Shown here: positions 22,095-31,237 of the stretch, one piece after another | How positions within the stretch are numbered: position 1 is the stretch's first letter | How the letters are laid out: each line of letters starts with the position of its first letter | The notes under the pieces: model-generated | What the model was told of the DNA's origin: nothing | Databases searched by the model: none | The model's input: the letters and a program-made list of their open reading frames with translations, nothing else | NCBI GenBank assembly: GCA_964412105.1 | Contig: CAYPNM010000026.1 | Span: forward strand, 1 to 47,202 | DNA from: JAKAGZ01 sp964412105 | GTDB lineage: Bacteria > Bacteroidota > Ignavibacteria > Ignavibacteriales > Ignavibacteriaceae | DNA: 47,202 bases | Reading direction: 5' to 3' | Position numbers and translations under genes: made by a program

Positions 22095-24284
22095 CTAATT
22101 TCCTTTTTCCATTTCATCCTGCTTTGGATATCGGATTCTCCTGTGATGCTGACCAAGCAATATCCCTGTAAAAGCCTCTTTGATTTTACTGATGTCACTA
22201 AATGTTATAGGCGAATCATCAAGCTGGCTATCATCAACGCGGGATTTGATGATCTTACTTATAAGATTTTCAACTTTGCCTGCGTCCGGTTCATCGATTG
22301 ACCTGACGGCCGATTCACAACCGTCTGCCAGCATAATTATTGCAGTTTCCTTTGTGTTTGGTTTAGGACCCGGATATTTATAGTCTTCAATATTTACTTT
22401 CTCTTCGCCGTAAAGCTTTTTTGCTTTCTCATAAAAGAACGACATCACCATGGTACCATGATGCATCGGAATAAAGTCAATTATTTCCTTAGGAATGTCA
22501 TATTCTTTTGCCAGATTAATTCCTTCCTGGACGTGTTTTGAAATAATACTTACACTCTCTTCAGGTGAAAGATTTTCGTGCACATTTTGACTATCAAGCT
22601 GGTTTTCAACAAAATTATGCGGAGAAATAGTTTTGCCGATATCATGGTAATATGCCCCTACACGTGCCATCAATGGATTTGCACCAACTTTTTCGGCTGC
22701 AGCCTCCGCTAATGTTCCCATCGTCATTGAATGATTAAATGTGCCAGGAGCTTTTCTCGCAAGATCTTTCAGCAATGGTCTGTCAAAATTTGATAATTCA
22801 AGAAGAGTAAGGTCAGTAGTAATTTTAAAGATCCTTTCAAAAAATATAAGCAGTCCGTATGTAAGAACCGGACTTATTAAGGCGTTGGTTCCTGCAAATG
22901 CGTATTCCATAAAAATATTTTCAGCCGGAGCAAACCGTTCAAGGCCGAAAGCAGTAATTGCTACAACATACCCAAGCAAAATAAAAAGAAAAGACCTGAA
23001 TATCTGAGAACGGTTTTTTATGTCCCTTACAGTATAAACTGAAAGAGCCCCTGCAAACAAATTCGTCGCCATAAAGGAATAATCATTACCCCGAATTGCA
23101 CCGGTTATCAAAGTTAATATTACAGTAGTATAAAAGCCCACCCTGGAATCAAAAATTATAGTAAGCAGCATCGCAGATACAGGAATAAAAATAAAAAACT
23201 GTATAGGGGCATCAACGGAGATTTGATTTATAAGGAAAGCTACAAAAGAAAGAAATACAAAATTTATTACGAGGAGGAAAATCTTCATATTATCGTAAAA
23301 TATTTTCTTTCTAAAAAGGTATAGGTAAATTGTCAACAAAGAGAGAAGAAATGCAATATGAAGACCTTTGCCCAGCATTTGTAAAAGATCACTGTCATAA
23401 CTAATTTCCTCTCCCTTCGCCTCCTTGTAGGAATCTATTTTCAATTTAGTTTCTTTAGTGATTCTTTCATGTTTGCCCACAATCCTTTCATTTTCATTTA
23501 CAATCCCGCTATATTTTGAAACATTACTTTTCGCCTGAGCAATTTCTTCTTTTGTAAAAATAGGATTATAAACAAGAGCCGGAATTATAAAATTGTCAGC
23601 ATATTCTTCTGCTGCAGATCTAATTTCAGAGGGAAAATTATTTTCCCCGATCAGCTTGTTTAGTTCATTTTCTGCTTGTTGTACTGTTAAATATTTTCCG
23701 ACATTATCAATACGATCATAATTTCCTGTCCTGATAGCTATGCTGTCGTTCCTGGCTATGTTATTCGGTATTGATATTATTTCCTTTCTATATAAACTAT
23801 TAAGGTCCCGTTCTATATCACCTAAAAATTTATTTAAGGAAATTCGCTGGGAACCGGAAATTAAATATTCTTTCCTGAATAAGTTTTTAATAATGTTAAA
23901 GGATTCCTCGCTTAAAAATGTAGGATTTTGATCAGCGCTGGTATCGGTTGCATTATTCCCACTTGTTATTTTCTCCAGATATGCATTATAAATTTTTAAC
24001 GAATCCAATGAATTAGCAGCAGCATCCGGGTTTTTTACGAAGACAGGATAAACGCTTGCAACGGCCGCATTAACCTCATTTTGATAAATTTTAGGGTCTT
24101 TTATAATGGGAAAGCTGAAAGGAGCAATCAGGTCCTCGTGCGTCCATACTGATCCTACGGTTATCTCCGATTCAATCGATTCACCCCGAGGAAACATAAA
24201 TGTGATAAACACTACAGTAGCAAGGCCTATCAGAATTTTAATCAATATCCCGCTTTTTTTAATTTCTTCCTGCTGTTTGGGCAT
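22095..24284 (-). CDS. 7TM-HD family phosphohydrolase (PgpH-like)
   Basis: A 729-residue membrane enzyme. One N-terminal helix (ILIGLATVVFITFMF) precedes an extracytoplasmic domain to about residue 310, then seven hydrophobic helices, then a cytoplasmic HD domain with NHSMTMG, the metal motif YYHDIGK (about 546) and IPMHHGT. This layout is that of PgpH/YqfF, which hydrolyses cyclic di-AMP to pApA. It leads the envelope cluster, 55 nt before xerD. No diadenylate cyclase is encoded nearby, so the substrate is inferred from the family. Confidence 0.9.
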   Translation of the reverse strand: MPKQQEEIKKSGILIKILIGLATVVFITFMFPRGESIESEITVGSVWTHEDLIAPFSFPIIKDPKIYQNEVNAAVASVYPVFVKNPDAAANSLDSLKIYNAYLEKITSGNNATDTSADQNPTFLSEESFNIIKNLFRKEYLISGSQRISLNKFLGDIERDLNSLYRKEIISIPNNIARNDSIAIRTGNYDRIDNVGKYLTVQQAENELNKLIGENNFPSEIRSAAEEYADNFIIPALVYNPIFTKEEIAQAKSNVSKYSGIVNENERIVGKHERITKETKLKIDSYKEAKGEEISYDSDLLQMLGKGLHIAFLLSLLTIYLYLFRKKIFYDNMKIFLLVINFVFLSFVAFLINQISVDAPIQFFIFIPVSAMLLTIIFDSRVGFYTTVILTLITGAIRGNDYSFMATNLFAGALSVYTVRDIKNRSQIFRSFLFILLGYVVAITAFGLERFAPAENIFMEYAFAGTNALISPVLTYGLLIFFERIFKITTDLTLLELSNFDRPLLKDLARKAPGTFNHSMTMGTLAEAAAEKVGANPLMARVGAYYHDIGKTISPHNFVENQLDSQNVHENLSPEESVSIISKHVQEGINLAKEYDIPKEIIDFIPMHHGTMVMSFFYEKAKKLYGEEKVNIEDYKYPGPKPNTKETAIIMLADGCESAVRSIDEPDAGKVENLISKIIKSRVDDSQLDDSPITFSDISKIKEAFTGILLGQHHRRIRYPKQDEMEKGN

Positions 24285-24371
24285 ACCAATACTTATTAAT
24301 GTTGGTACCTAAGTTAAGAAAAAATAGCGGTTTGTTACAGTAAGAAATGCCTCGAAAACCTCTTCAATTCC

Positions 24372-26120
24372 TCATTTTATCACAGTCTTCCAGCCGGCTT
24401 CTGAAAGATTTCTGTAAATAATAAAGATACAAACAATGGCAATGCCAACGCAAATTAAAGTAGTTTTAATATCACCGAAGATAAAACTTCCGCTTCCGAA
24501 AAGCATTGAGTAGACGAGCATCACACCCATTATCCAGTTAACAAACATAGCAAAGAAACCGGTATCACTTTTGACGTCCGGAATCTGTGAAGATACCTTT
24601 TTCCAGAGAACTCCGCCAGGATGTATTTTTTTGTAGAATGTGAAAAGTACTTCATTATCTGTCGGACGGGTAAGATAAGTAACTGTTACCCAAACTATTG
24701 TTGTTGCACCTACCAAATAAAAAAGTGTGTGAGGAAATTCAACCCCGTAATACCTGATGACGGGAAAAACAACAAAAGGAGTAATCATAGCTGAAATTTC
24801 TGACCAGGCATTTATTCTCCACCAGAACCATCGCAGGATTAAAACGAGCCCGACACCGGCGCCACATTCGAGAATAAACTCCCAAGCTCCGGAAATCCTA
24901 GTGATGAAAAGTGTAACAAAAACCGAAACAATCATAAGCAATATTGTTACTGCCCTTGAGACTTTAACATAATAACGCTCGTCTTTATTTTTTTTAACAA
25001 AGCGTTTATAAAAATCATTTATTATATAAGATGTCCCCCAGTTAAGCTGTGTTGCAATTGTGCTCATATAAGCCGCAAAGAATGCAGCTACGAGCAGTCC
25101 TTTCAATCCTACAGGAAGAAAATCCCTCATAGCATAAATGTAACCAAGCCCTTTATCAGCCGGGCCTAAATGCGGATAGAGAACAAGTGTTGAAAGTCCA
25201 ACCAGTATCCATGGCCACGGACGAATTGCATAATGCGCAATCTGGAAAAACAAGGTTGCAAACAAGGAGTTTTTTTCATCTTTCGCCGACATCATTCTTT
25301 GGGCAATGTAACCGCCACCACCCGGTTCAGCACCAGGGTACCACGATGCCCACCAGATAATTCCAACATAAGCAAGAAAAGATGCAACTGTTAAAGCAAA
25401 CGCTCCCCCCATTGATGTAGCACTTGTAACCCTGGGAAAGAACTCAAAAGTAAAAGCCGGCAGTTTAGAATGCAGTCCTGCAATACCACCAATCTGTGCT
25501 GAACCTACCACCACAACCGCCAAAATTATACTTCCAGCCATTGCGATAATAAACTGAAAAGCATCGGTAACCACTACCCCCCATAAACCTGATAGCGCTG
25601 AATAAATCGCGACAACAAACATACACCCCAGAACATAAAAAAGAACCTGTGACTGAGGAACCCCAAACATTCCAATGAGAATTGAAGCCATAGCTTTATT
25701 GACCCAGCCCATAATAATCAGATTCATAAAAAGCCCCAAATACAAAGCTCTGAATCCTCTTAAAAATCTTGCTGGTTTGCCTGAATAGCGGATTTCTGCA
25801 AATTCTACCTCCGTCATAATACCTGCCCGTCGCCAGAGTTTCGCAAAAAAGAAAACAGTTAACAGCCCGCCAAAAGCAAAATTCCACCAGAGCCAGTTTC
25901 CTGCTATTCCATTTTTTGCTACGAGTTCAGTGACTGCAAGGGGTGTATCAGCAGCAAAAGTTGTTGCAACCATTGAAAGTCCTGCGAGATACCACGGAAG
26001 GTTTCTTCCTGAAAGAAAAAATTCATCAGTGTTTTTGCTTGCGCGTTTTGAATAGTATAGTGCAATACCTATCGAAAAGATAAAATAAGCAAGAATTATA
26101 GCGTAATCGATTAAATGCAT
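24372..26120 (-). CDS. Sodium:solute symporter family protein
   Basis: A 582-residue inner-membrane transporter of the SSS/APC superfamily with about 13-14 hydrophobic helices. The start LIDYAIILAYFIFSIGIALYYS and SGRNLPWYLAGLSMVATTFA near residues 42-60 are typical of SSS proteins. The unusually tryptophan-rich segments (NWLWWNFAFGG, IIWWASWYPGAEPGGGGYIAQRMM) are shared with a subgroup common in Bacteroidetes. Substrate is not predictable. It is separated from the HD gene by 87 nt and may be its own unit. Confidence 0.9.
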   Translation of the reverse strand: MHLIDYAIILAYFIFSIGIALYYSKRASKNTDEFFLSGRNLPWYLAGLSMVATTFAADTPLAVTELVAKNGIAGNWLWWNFAFGGLLTVFFFAKLWRRAGIMTEVEFAEIRYSGKPARFLRGFRALYLGLFMNLIIMGWVNKAMASILIGMFGVPQSQVLFYVLGCMFVVAIYSALSGLWGVVVTDAFQFIIAMAGSIILAVVVVGSAQIGGIAGLHSKLPAFTFEFFPRVTSATSMGGAFALTVASFLAYVGIIWWASWYPGAEPGGGGYIAQRMMSAKDEKNSLFATLFFQIAHYAIRPWPWILVGLSTLVLYPHLGPADKGLGYIYAMRDFLPVGLKGLLVAAFFAAYMSTIATQLNWGTSYIINDFYKRFVKKNKDERYYVKVSRAVTILLMIVSVFVTLFITRISGAWEFILECGAGVGLVLILRWFWWRINAWSEISAMITPFVVFPVIRYYGVEFPHTLFYLVGATTIVWVTVTYLTRPTDNEVLFTFYKKIHPGGVLWKKVSSQIPDVKSDTGFFAMFVNWIMGVMLVYSMLFGSGSFIFGDIKTTLICVGIAIVCIFIIYRNLSEAGWKTVIK

Positions 26121-26180
26121 AGCAGAATCTTTAAATCATAATAAATTATTTTAACCTTGGTAAAGATAAACTCAGATGAC

Positions 26181-26537
26181 TTATTTATTTTTTTTATCAT
26201 CAAGGTCCAGATGGAACTTGTGCAAAAACCTGTGAAATATAGGAGCAAATATGACGCCTGCAATAACAAGAAATACGATTCCCGAAAATAGTGCATAAAA
26301 CGAGGCAAATATTTTACCGGCTTCAGTTTTCAGCTCATTGACAGGACCCATTCCCCCAAGTATCATTGAGCCATTAAGTAAGGAATCAATAAAACTAAGT
26401 CCTTCGAAAAAATGATAACCAATTACTCCTATTCCAAGTGAAATTAAAACAATTAAAAATGCTATTAAAAAATGCCTTAGAAGTCTTTTATAGTAAAGTT
26501 TTCTTGGTAATAAGGCTTTGCTGCGATGTTCGTACAT
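26181..26537 (-). CDS. Two-TM, pore-loop protein resembling a K+ channel but without the filter motif
   Basis: 118 residues: a basic N-terminus, TM1 at about 22-44, a short amphipathic segment (FIDSLLNGSMILGGMGPVNE, about 48-67), TM2 at about 73-100 and a charged tail. Spacing and the flanking GKIFASFYALFSGIVFL strongly recall two-TM potassium channels, where a pore helix and TVGYGD filter precede such a TM2. Here the filter position reads MILGGMGPV, so classical K+ selectivity is unlikely. The family is not named with confidence. It is 60 nt upstream of the symporter gene on the same strand. Confidence 0.7.
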   Translation of the reverse strand: MYEHRSKALLPRKLYYKRLLRHFLIAFLIVLISLGIGVIGYHFFEGLSFIDSLLNGSMILGGMGPVNELKTEAGKIFASFYALFSGIVFLVIAGVIFAPIFHRFLHKFHLDLDDKKNK

Positions 26538-26606
26538 AAAGTTAATAATTCGGAAAGGATTAAATGTTTTTATTTCCGGGAAAAAACTTCCGAACCGTAA
26601 TAATAA

Positions 26607-26801
26607 TCATTTCTTTTCTTTCCGGGGATTACTTTTATCAGGTTTGCCATTTTTTGCTTGTCCGCTGCTTCGGTCAAGCTGAATAAATTTGGCATTGGGG
26701 GAGATTTTCTCAAGGCTATCGGGCCTGGAAACAAATTCCCAGTCTGTAGATTTTAATTTCAGAAGTAATTCTTCGTGAAATGAAAGAGTGAGTTGATCCA
26801 T
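26607..26801 (-). CDS. Small hypothetical protein
   Basis: A 64-residue protein not recognised. It begins MDQLTLSFHEELLLKLK, has one short structured-looking half and a basic, proline- and lysine-rich tail (KPDKSNPRKEKK). The ribosome binding site is weak. It precedes the channel-like gene by 69 nt on the same strand. It could be real or a chance open frame. Confidence 0.4.
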   Translation of the reverse strand: MDQLTLSFHEELLLKLKSTDWEFVSRPDSLEKISPNAKFIQLDRSSGQAKNGKPDKSNPRKEKK

Positions 26802-27192
26802 TCAATCGCCCGATAACTTCAATTAATAAATTGAACCGACGCAATCTAATAATTTTTTTAACAGAGACAAAATTTTCGGAAAGAATTTTTAAAATTTATT
26901 TTTGTGTCGACCTTTTTTTTCTATTCAGCTTGTCACCTAAGCAGAATAAGAATTTATTTTCTGAAATATCTCAAGTAAAGAGTTCTATTACATAAACTAC
27001 AGTAAGGTGAAGAGAAGGTTGGTCTTACATTAAAAGATTTTAAGTGTTATATCTTATTCATAATGATTGGAAGGTAAATTTTTCATTTACGGGAAAATTT
27101 TTTTTATATCTAATCCAGATTAAGAAGAAAACAAGTAATATTAACCTAATCATCATTATCGAGAGCTTTCTTTATCTTAAATATTAGTATAT
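26802..27192. other. 391-bp AT-rich intergenic region
   Basis: No gene, RNA or strong terminator found. It contains several A/T homopolymer runs. A weak inverted repeat ATTAG-TATAT-CTAAT lies just beyond the stop of the CDF-like gene. Promoters for the minus-strand genes on the left should be here but none is clear. Confidence 0.55.
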
Positions 27193-27828
27193 CTAATCTT
27201 TACAGCATTCAATACGCCCGCTTTTTGCTTTTTCCAGTGATTCTTGTCCTTCTCGGAAAGAGAGATATGCAATTCCTAGCGATCCTATTGTATCTATATA
27301 TAGTATATGAAATAAATGGTATAACAGGCTGGCTGCCAGAAGTATTATGGATAGCTGCAAACAGGTTTTGGTGCATTTTGCATCTGCTATTATTGCATCT
27401 GATTTAAGTTCGCCTCCGACCTTCATTTTAGCATTCATTAAAAAATACATAGTAAGGATTGAAACAACGGAAATTACCATCCCAGGGAATGTGGTTGAAG
27501 GATTAACCTTTTCAATTACATTAACAATTGCGCCCAGGAATAATCCCGCTGCAAGAAGATAAAAACTAAATCCTGTAATTTTCAGCGCCTGTTTTTCAAA
27601 ATTGTCCCTGTCCGTTTCAAAATTGCTTCTCATTCTGATTAACATATGGGCAATTCCAACTCCGGAAATAACCTCCACAAAACTATCTATTCCGAAACCC
27701 AGCAGTGTAAGCGAGTTATCTCCAGCCCCAAAAAACACTGAGATTCCACCTTCAAAAAGATTATAAATAATTGTTATCAGACTCAGGATGAAGGCAGTTT
27801 TTAATAGTTGATCTTTTTTCCCTAGCAT
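27193..27828 (-). CDS. Cation-efflux (CDF)-like transporter lacking the cytosolic domain
   Basis: A 211-residue membrane protein with five to six helices. Two helices carry acidic, metal-site-like patterns: DSFVEVISG in the second/third helix and LKSDAIIADAKCTKTC before the fifth, where CDF proteins have their HD/DD metal ligands. The C-terminal cytoplasmic ferredoxin-like domain of typical CDF exporters (about 300 residues) is absent; the protein ends with a cysteine pair (ECCKD). Putative cation (Co/Zn/Cd-type) transport is a family-based inference. It follows the YCF48-like gene by 10 nt and is the last gene of the long operon. Confidence 0.8.
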   Translation of the reverse strand: MLGKKDQLLKTAFILSLITIIYNLFEGGISVFFGAGDNSLTLLGFGIDSFVEVISGVGIAHMLIRMRSNFETDRDNFEKQALKITGFSFYLLAAGLFLGAIVNVIEKVNPSTTFPGMVISVVSILTMYFLMNAKMKVGGELKSDAIIADAKCTKTCLQLSIILLAASLLYHLFHILYIDTIGSLGIAYLSFREGQESLEKAKSGRIECCKD

Positions 27829-27838
27829 AATAAAATTC

Positions 27839-28885
27839 CTATTTAATAATTAATCTAGCAACTCTGCCATATGAACCGGCAAGCCAGATTGTAAAATCCT
27901 TATCTGAGACACTAATACAATGAAATCCTGTTTTTTCCGCAAGTTGCCAATTTTTAAGATCATTCGTATAAAATGTCCCTGCGGGACCGGTTGATATAAA
28001 ATATGTTCTATTATCTATCTTTATTGATTTAACTGAAGATTGATAGGGGAGATATCCTGATGAATTTAATTTCCAGGTTTTGCCTCCATCAACTGAAAAA
28101 GCAGATGTGCTGTCTTTATCATTGTCCTTTAAATAATTACCACCGACTATTAGACCGGTATTTTTATTTGAAAAATGAATTGAAAATATTCCCGTTGATG
28201 GCTGGCCTTGCAGAATTGGAGTTTTATAAATCTGCCAGGTAAGTCCTTTATCCGTAGTCTTTAGAATTCTAGCTTTTGTTCCACCGGTCGCTATCCAGGC
28301 TTCATTATTTCCTATAACAGAAATACAGGTCCCACTTGCGGCAAATTGAGCTTCTCCGGCAAAAGCGTCCGGTATATTTTTTCTAATAGCCTCACGCCAG
28401 TTACTTCCGCCATCAGTTGTTAATAAAATATTAAACTTTCCGTTGACCGGATCACCTATTGCTATACCGTGTCTTTTAGTCCAGAATTCAATTGTATCAA
28501 GAAATCCATCGTGATAGAAATTTTGATATACAATCCTCCAGGTTTTACCATTGTCATCACTTTTATATATCCTGGAATTTTCTCCGGTACCAGAACTCAT
28601 CAAAACTATTACACCGGGCGAAATAATCTCAATATCCCTGAAGTCAAGACTATCACTTTCTGGTACTTTTACTTTTCGCCAATTTTTTCCACCATCCCGA
28701 GTTACATATACTGATCCTTTGCTTCCACTTACCCAGACAGTGTTTTTATCTACAGCGCATATTCCTCTAAAGGATGCCAGTGAATCCAGACTTTTATAGT
28801 CGTTTAATTCAAATTTTAATTCCTTTGTCTGTGGAAATAAGACAATCGTGAAAACAAGAAATGATAAAAATAAAATTTTCCTCAT
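27839..28885 (-). CDS. YCF48/BNR-like beta-propeller protein, secreted
   Basis: 348 residues with a signal peptide (MRKILFLSFLVFTIVLFPQ). The body repeats the Asp-box/YCF48 pattern: VYVTRDGGKNWRKV, IYKSDDNGKTWRIV, LLTTDGGSNWREA, ILKTTDKGLTWQIY and AFSVDGGKTWKLN, giving a six- to seven-bladed propeller. Such proteins are related to the photosystem II assembly factor YCF48 and to sialidases, but the sialidase catalytic residues are not expected here. In non-photosynthetic bacteria the role is unknown. It begins 7 nt after the symporter stop. Confidence 0.85.
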   Translation of the reverse strand: MRKILFLSFLVFTIVLFPQTKELKFELNDYKSLDSLASFRGICAVDKNTVWVSGSKGSVYVTRDGGKNWRKVKVPESDSLDFRDIEIISPGVIVLMSSGTGENSRIYKSDDNGKTWRIVYQNFYHDGFLDTIEFWTKRHGIAIGDPVNGKFNILLTTDGGSNWREAIRKNIPDAFAGEAQFAASGTCISVIGNNEAWIATGGTKARILKTTDKGLTWQIYKTPILQGQPSTGIFSIHFSNKNTGLIVGGNYLKDNDKDSTSAFSVDGGKTWKLNSSGYLPYQSSVKSIKIDNRTYFISTGPAGTFYTNDLKNWQLAEKTGFHCISVSDKDFTIWLAGSYGRVARLIIK

Positions 28886-28892
28886 AACAGCT

Positions 28893-30341
28893 TTATTCGC
28901 TTTGAACTTTATTATTAAACCTACTCAGAAGTGTACCCACAAAAAGTGTTGCGATAACACCGATAAGGGTAAACCATGTCCATGCTACAATTTTCAAAGA
29001 AATAACAACAATCATTGTCAGGATACCAACTGTAAATCCCGAAAGTGCCTCTTTCTCTTTTGCTTTTTTATTTAGAACACCAAGCAAAAAAGTACCCAGC
29101 AGCCCACCATAAGTAAATGAAGCAATACTCAGCGCCAGCTCCACAACCGCTCTTGATGTATTCATAAAAAACAGAGCAGCAAAAATCAGCATCACAGCCC
29201 ATAATACCGTAAAAACGCGGGAGACCTTTAATTTCTTTGCCTCATCAATATCCTTTCCTAAAAAAGGTATATACAAATCGTGAACTGTTGATGAAGCCAG
29301 TGAACTCATCGATCCAGCCAGAGTTGACATTGCCGCAGCAAAAAGCCCGGCTATTATTATTCCCGTAACTCCTGCAGGCAGAATATTAATTATAAACATA
29401 GGAAATATTTCGTCTGACTTTGCGTTAATAGTCCCGTAATAGGCGTACAGCATAACTCCCAGCACTAAAAAAACAGCAAATTGAATTATTACAATTACTC
29501 CGCTTCCGATTACCGCTTTTTGACTATCCTTCATATTTCTTGTTGAAAGCAATCTTTGCACAATTAATTGATCGGTTCCATGAGAAGCCATTGATAAAAA
29601 AGCGCCCCCCACTAATCCGCCTATTAAAGTGTAAGGCTGGCTGAAAAAACCGGCAATCCCTTTATTAAATCCCAAATTTATAATATTAAATTTATTTCCA
29701 GTGGATGCTGCATTTACAACCGTTTTCCAGCCATCAGGCAATAGATGAAGAATAAATATTCCGGCCAGAATTGCACCGCCTAGATAAATAAACATTTGCA
29801 CAACATCCACCCAGATAATCCCTTTCATTCCGCCAGTATAGGTGTAAATAAATGAAACCATTGCTATAATAATTATTGCCACTGGATAATTAATATCCAG
29901 CATTAATTTTAGTGGAATAGCTGTTGCAAAAAGCCTTACGCCATCAGCGGCTGTGCGGGTAAAGAGAAAAACAATAGATGCATAAGAACGCGTTTTTCCG
30001 CCAAACCTTTTTTCAAGAAACGTGTAGGCGGTTTTTAATTCACCTTTATCATAAGCAGGCAGAAAAAGATAGGCTACCGCAATTCTTCCGAAAAGATATC
30101 CGACAGCAACCTGCAGAAAGTTCAGGTTTGCGATATAAGCAAGCCCGGGAATGGAAATAAAAGTCAGTGTACTGGTTTCTGCGGCAACTATTGAGAAACA
30201 GACCGCCCACCATGGTACCGATCTAGAGCCTGCAAAATAATCTTTAACGGTCTTTTGCTTTCCGCCAGAAATTATTCCAAAGGCAGCAACACCGATTAAA
30301 TAAACAATTATAATTATATAATCGAGTGTTCTTCCTTGCAA
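28893..30341 (-). CDS. Sodium:solute symporter family protein
   Basis: A 482-residue membrane transporter with about 13 helices. LDYIIIIVYLIGVAAFG opens the first helix and GSRSVPWWAVCFSIVAAETS follows, both typical of SSS. The start is TTG at 30341, with AGGG overlapping the STAS gene's stop; no ATG or GTG in frame would keep the first helix intact. The substrate is unknown. It is part of the tight operon: 9 nt after the STAS gene and 7 nt before the YCF48-like gene. Confidence 0.9.
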   Translation of the reverse strand: MQGRTLDYIIIIVYLIGVAAFGIISGGKQKTVKDYFAGSRSVPWWAVCFSIVAAETSTLTFISIPGLAYIANLNFLQVAVGYLFGRIAVAYLFLPAYDKGELKTAYTFLEKRFGGKTRSYASIVFLFTRTAADGVRLFATAIPLKLMLDINYPVAIIIIAMVSFIYTYTGGMKGIIWVDVVQMFIYLGGAILAGIFILHLLPDGWKTVVNAASTGNKFNIINLGFNKGIAGFFSQPYTLIGGLVGGAFLSMASHGTDQLIVQRLLSTRNMKDSQKAVIGSGVIVIIQFAVFLVLGVMLYAYYGTINAKSDEIFPMFIINILPAGVTGIIIAGLFAAAMSTLAGSMSSLASSTVHDLYIPFLGKDIDEAKKLKVSRVFTVLWAVMLIFAALFFMNTSRAVVELALSIASFTYGGLLGTFLLGVLNKKAKEKEALSGFTVGILTMIVVISLKIVAWTWFTLIGVIATLFVGTLLSRFNNKVQSE

Positions 30342-30350
30342 TATTTGACC

Positions 30351-30698
30351 CTATGCTTTTGTTAATTCTGCAAAAGCCTCATCCACGGTTTTACAGACGG
30401 GCAGGACTCTTTCGAGTTGTGTAATTCTTATGAGTGAATAAACTTTTTCGGAAGGGGCAGCAATTCTTAATTCGCCCCCCATTGAATTTAAAATTCTATT
30501 AGCTACCAGAAGTGCACTTAACCCTGAGCTATCACAGGACTCAACCTCGCTTAAATCAACAACCAGTTTTGAAGCTCCTTCGACTTTAAGAAGCATTGTG
30601 AACTCACCTTTAACCAGCCCCGATATGCTGGTATCAAGCCTGCTTTCATTCAATTTAAATATTGTAATGTCGTCAATTTTCTTTATTTCAAAATTCAT
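30351..30698 (-). CDS. STAS-domain protein (anti-sigma factor antagonist type)
   Basis: 115 residues from the ATG at 30698, chosen for its AGGA ribosome binding site; a longer in-frame reading begins at 30725. LVVDLSEVESCDSSGLSALL is the phosphorylatable serine loop of SpoIIAA/RsbV-like STAS domains, with the serine in DSSG. Such proteins bind and release anti-sigma kinases or act in partner switching. No anti-sigma kinase or PP2C phosphatase is nearby. Confidence 0.88.
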   Translation of the reverse strand: MNFEIKKIDDITIFKLNESRLDTSISGLVKGEFTMLLKVEGASKLVVDLSEVESCDSSGLSALLVANRILNSMGGELRIAAPSEKVYSLIRITQLERVLPVCKTVDEAFAELTKA

Positions 30699-30706
30699 AT
30701 TTATTC

Positions 30707-31237
30707 CTAAAACATCTGCAGGCAATTTATGAAATTTTTGTAAGAAAACTCCGAGTTTTCCTCATTGTCATCAATCTGAATGTTATAATATTTATCGGAA
30801 TTTTGCTTCTTAAAACCTATAACCAAAGATGAATCAACCAGATTTGCAGCAAAACTGCAAAAAAGGTTATCTCCGCGATTCAGGTCAATGACCACATCAA
30901 ATTCTTTTTCTGACAATTGTTTCGCTAACTTTTTTGAAGGTAGGTTTATTTTTGAGTAATCGATCAGGCCGTATGGAATATATTCCTGCAAATGCACCTG
31001 TTGAAGATCAGTTACCCTGAAATCGAAATTTAATGTAGTTAGCCTTTTATGATTTTCTTTTAAAAATTTTAATACTTGTTTGCTTTTCTGAAAATCATCT
31101 TCCGGTTCAGGCATAACAATAAAAAAACTATTGCTTTTCTTAAGAAAATCCGCAAAAGTCCTGTTGGATAGGGATTTAGCCTTCAACTTTTTATTTACCA
31201 CATAATTTGCGATTAAATTCCTGAAATATGATATCAT
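30707..31237 (-). CDS. DUF6913-like protein
   Basis: A 176-residue protein similar to what I remember of the FCB-specific DUF6913 family, which looks distantly like the N-terminal half of a heptosyltransferase-type fold (FDVVIDLNRGDNLFCSFAANLVDSSLVIGF). There is no evident active site. Its ATG overlaps the ligA TGA stop (ATGA), so translation is coupled to DNA ligase. The ligA neighbourhood is all I can offer on its job. Confidence 0.65.
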   Translation of the reverse strand: MISYFRNLIANYVVNKKLKAKSLSNRTFADFLKKSNSFFIVMPEPEDDFQKSKQVLKFLKENHKRLTTLNFDFRVTDLQQVHLQEYIPYGLIDYSKINLPSKKLAKQLSEKEFDVVIDLNRGDNLFCSFAANLVDSSLVIGFKKQNSDKYYNIQIDDNEENSEFSYKNFINCLQMF

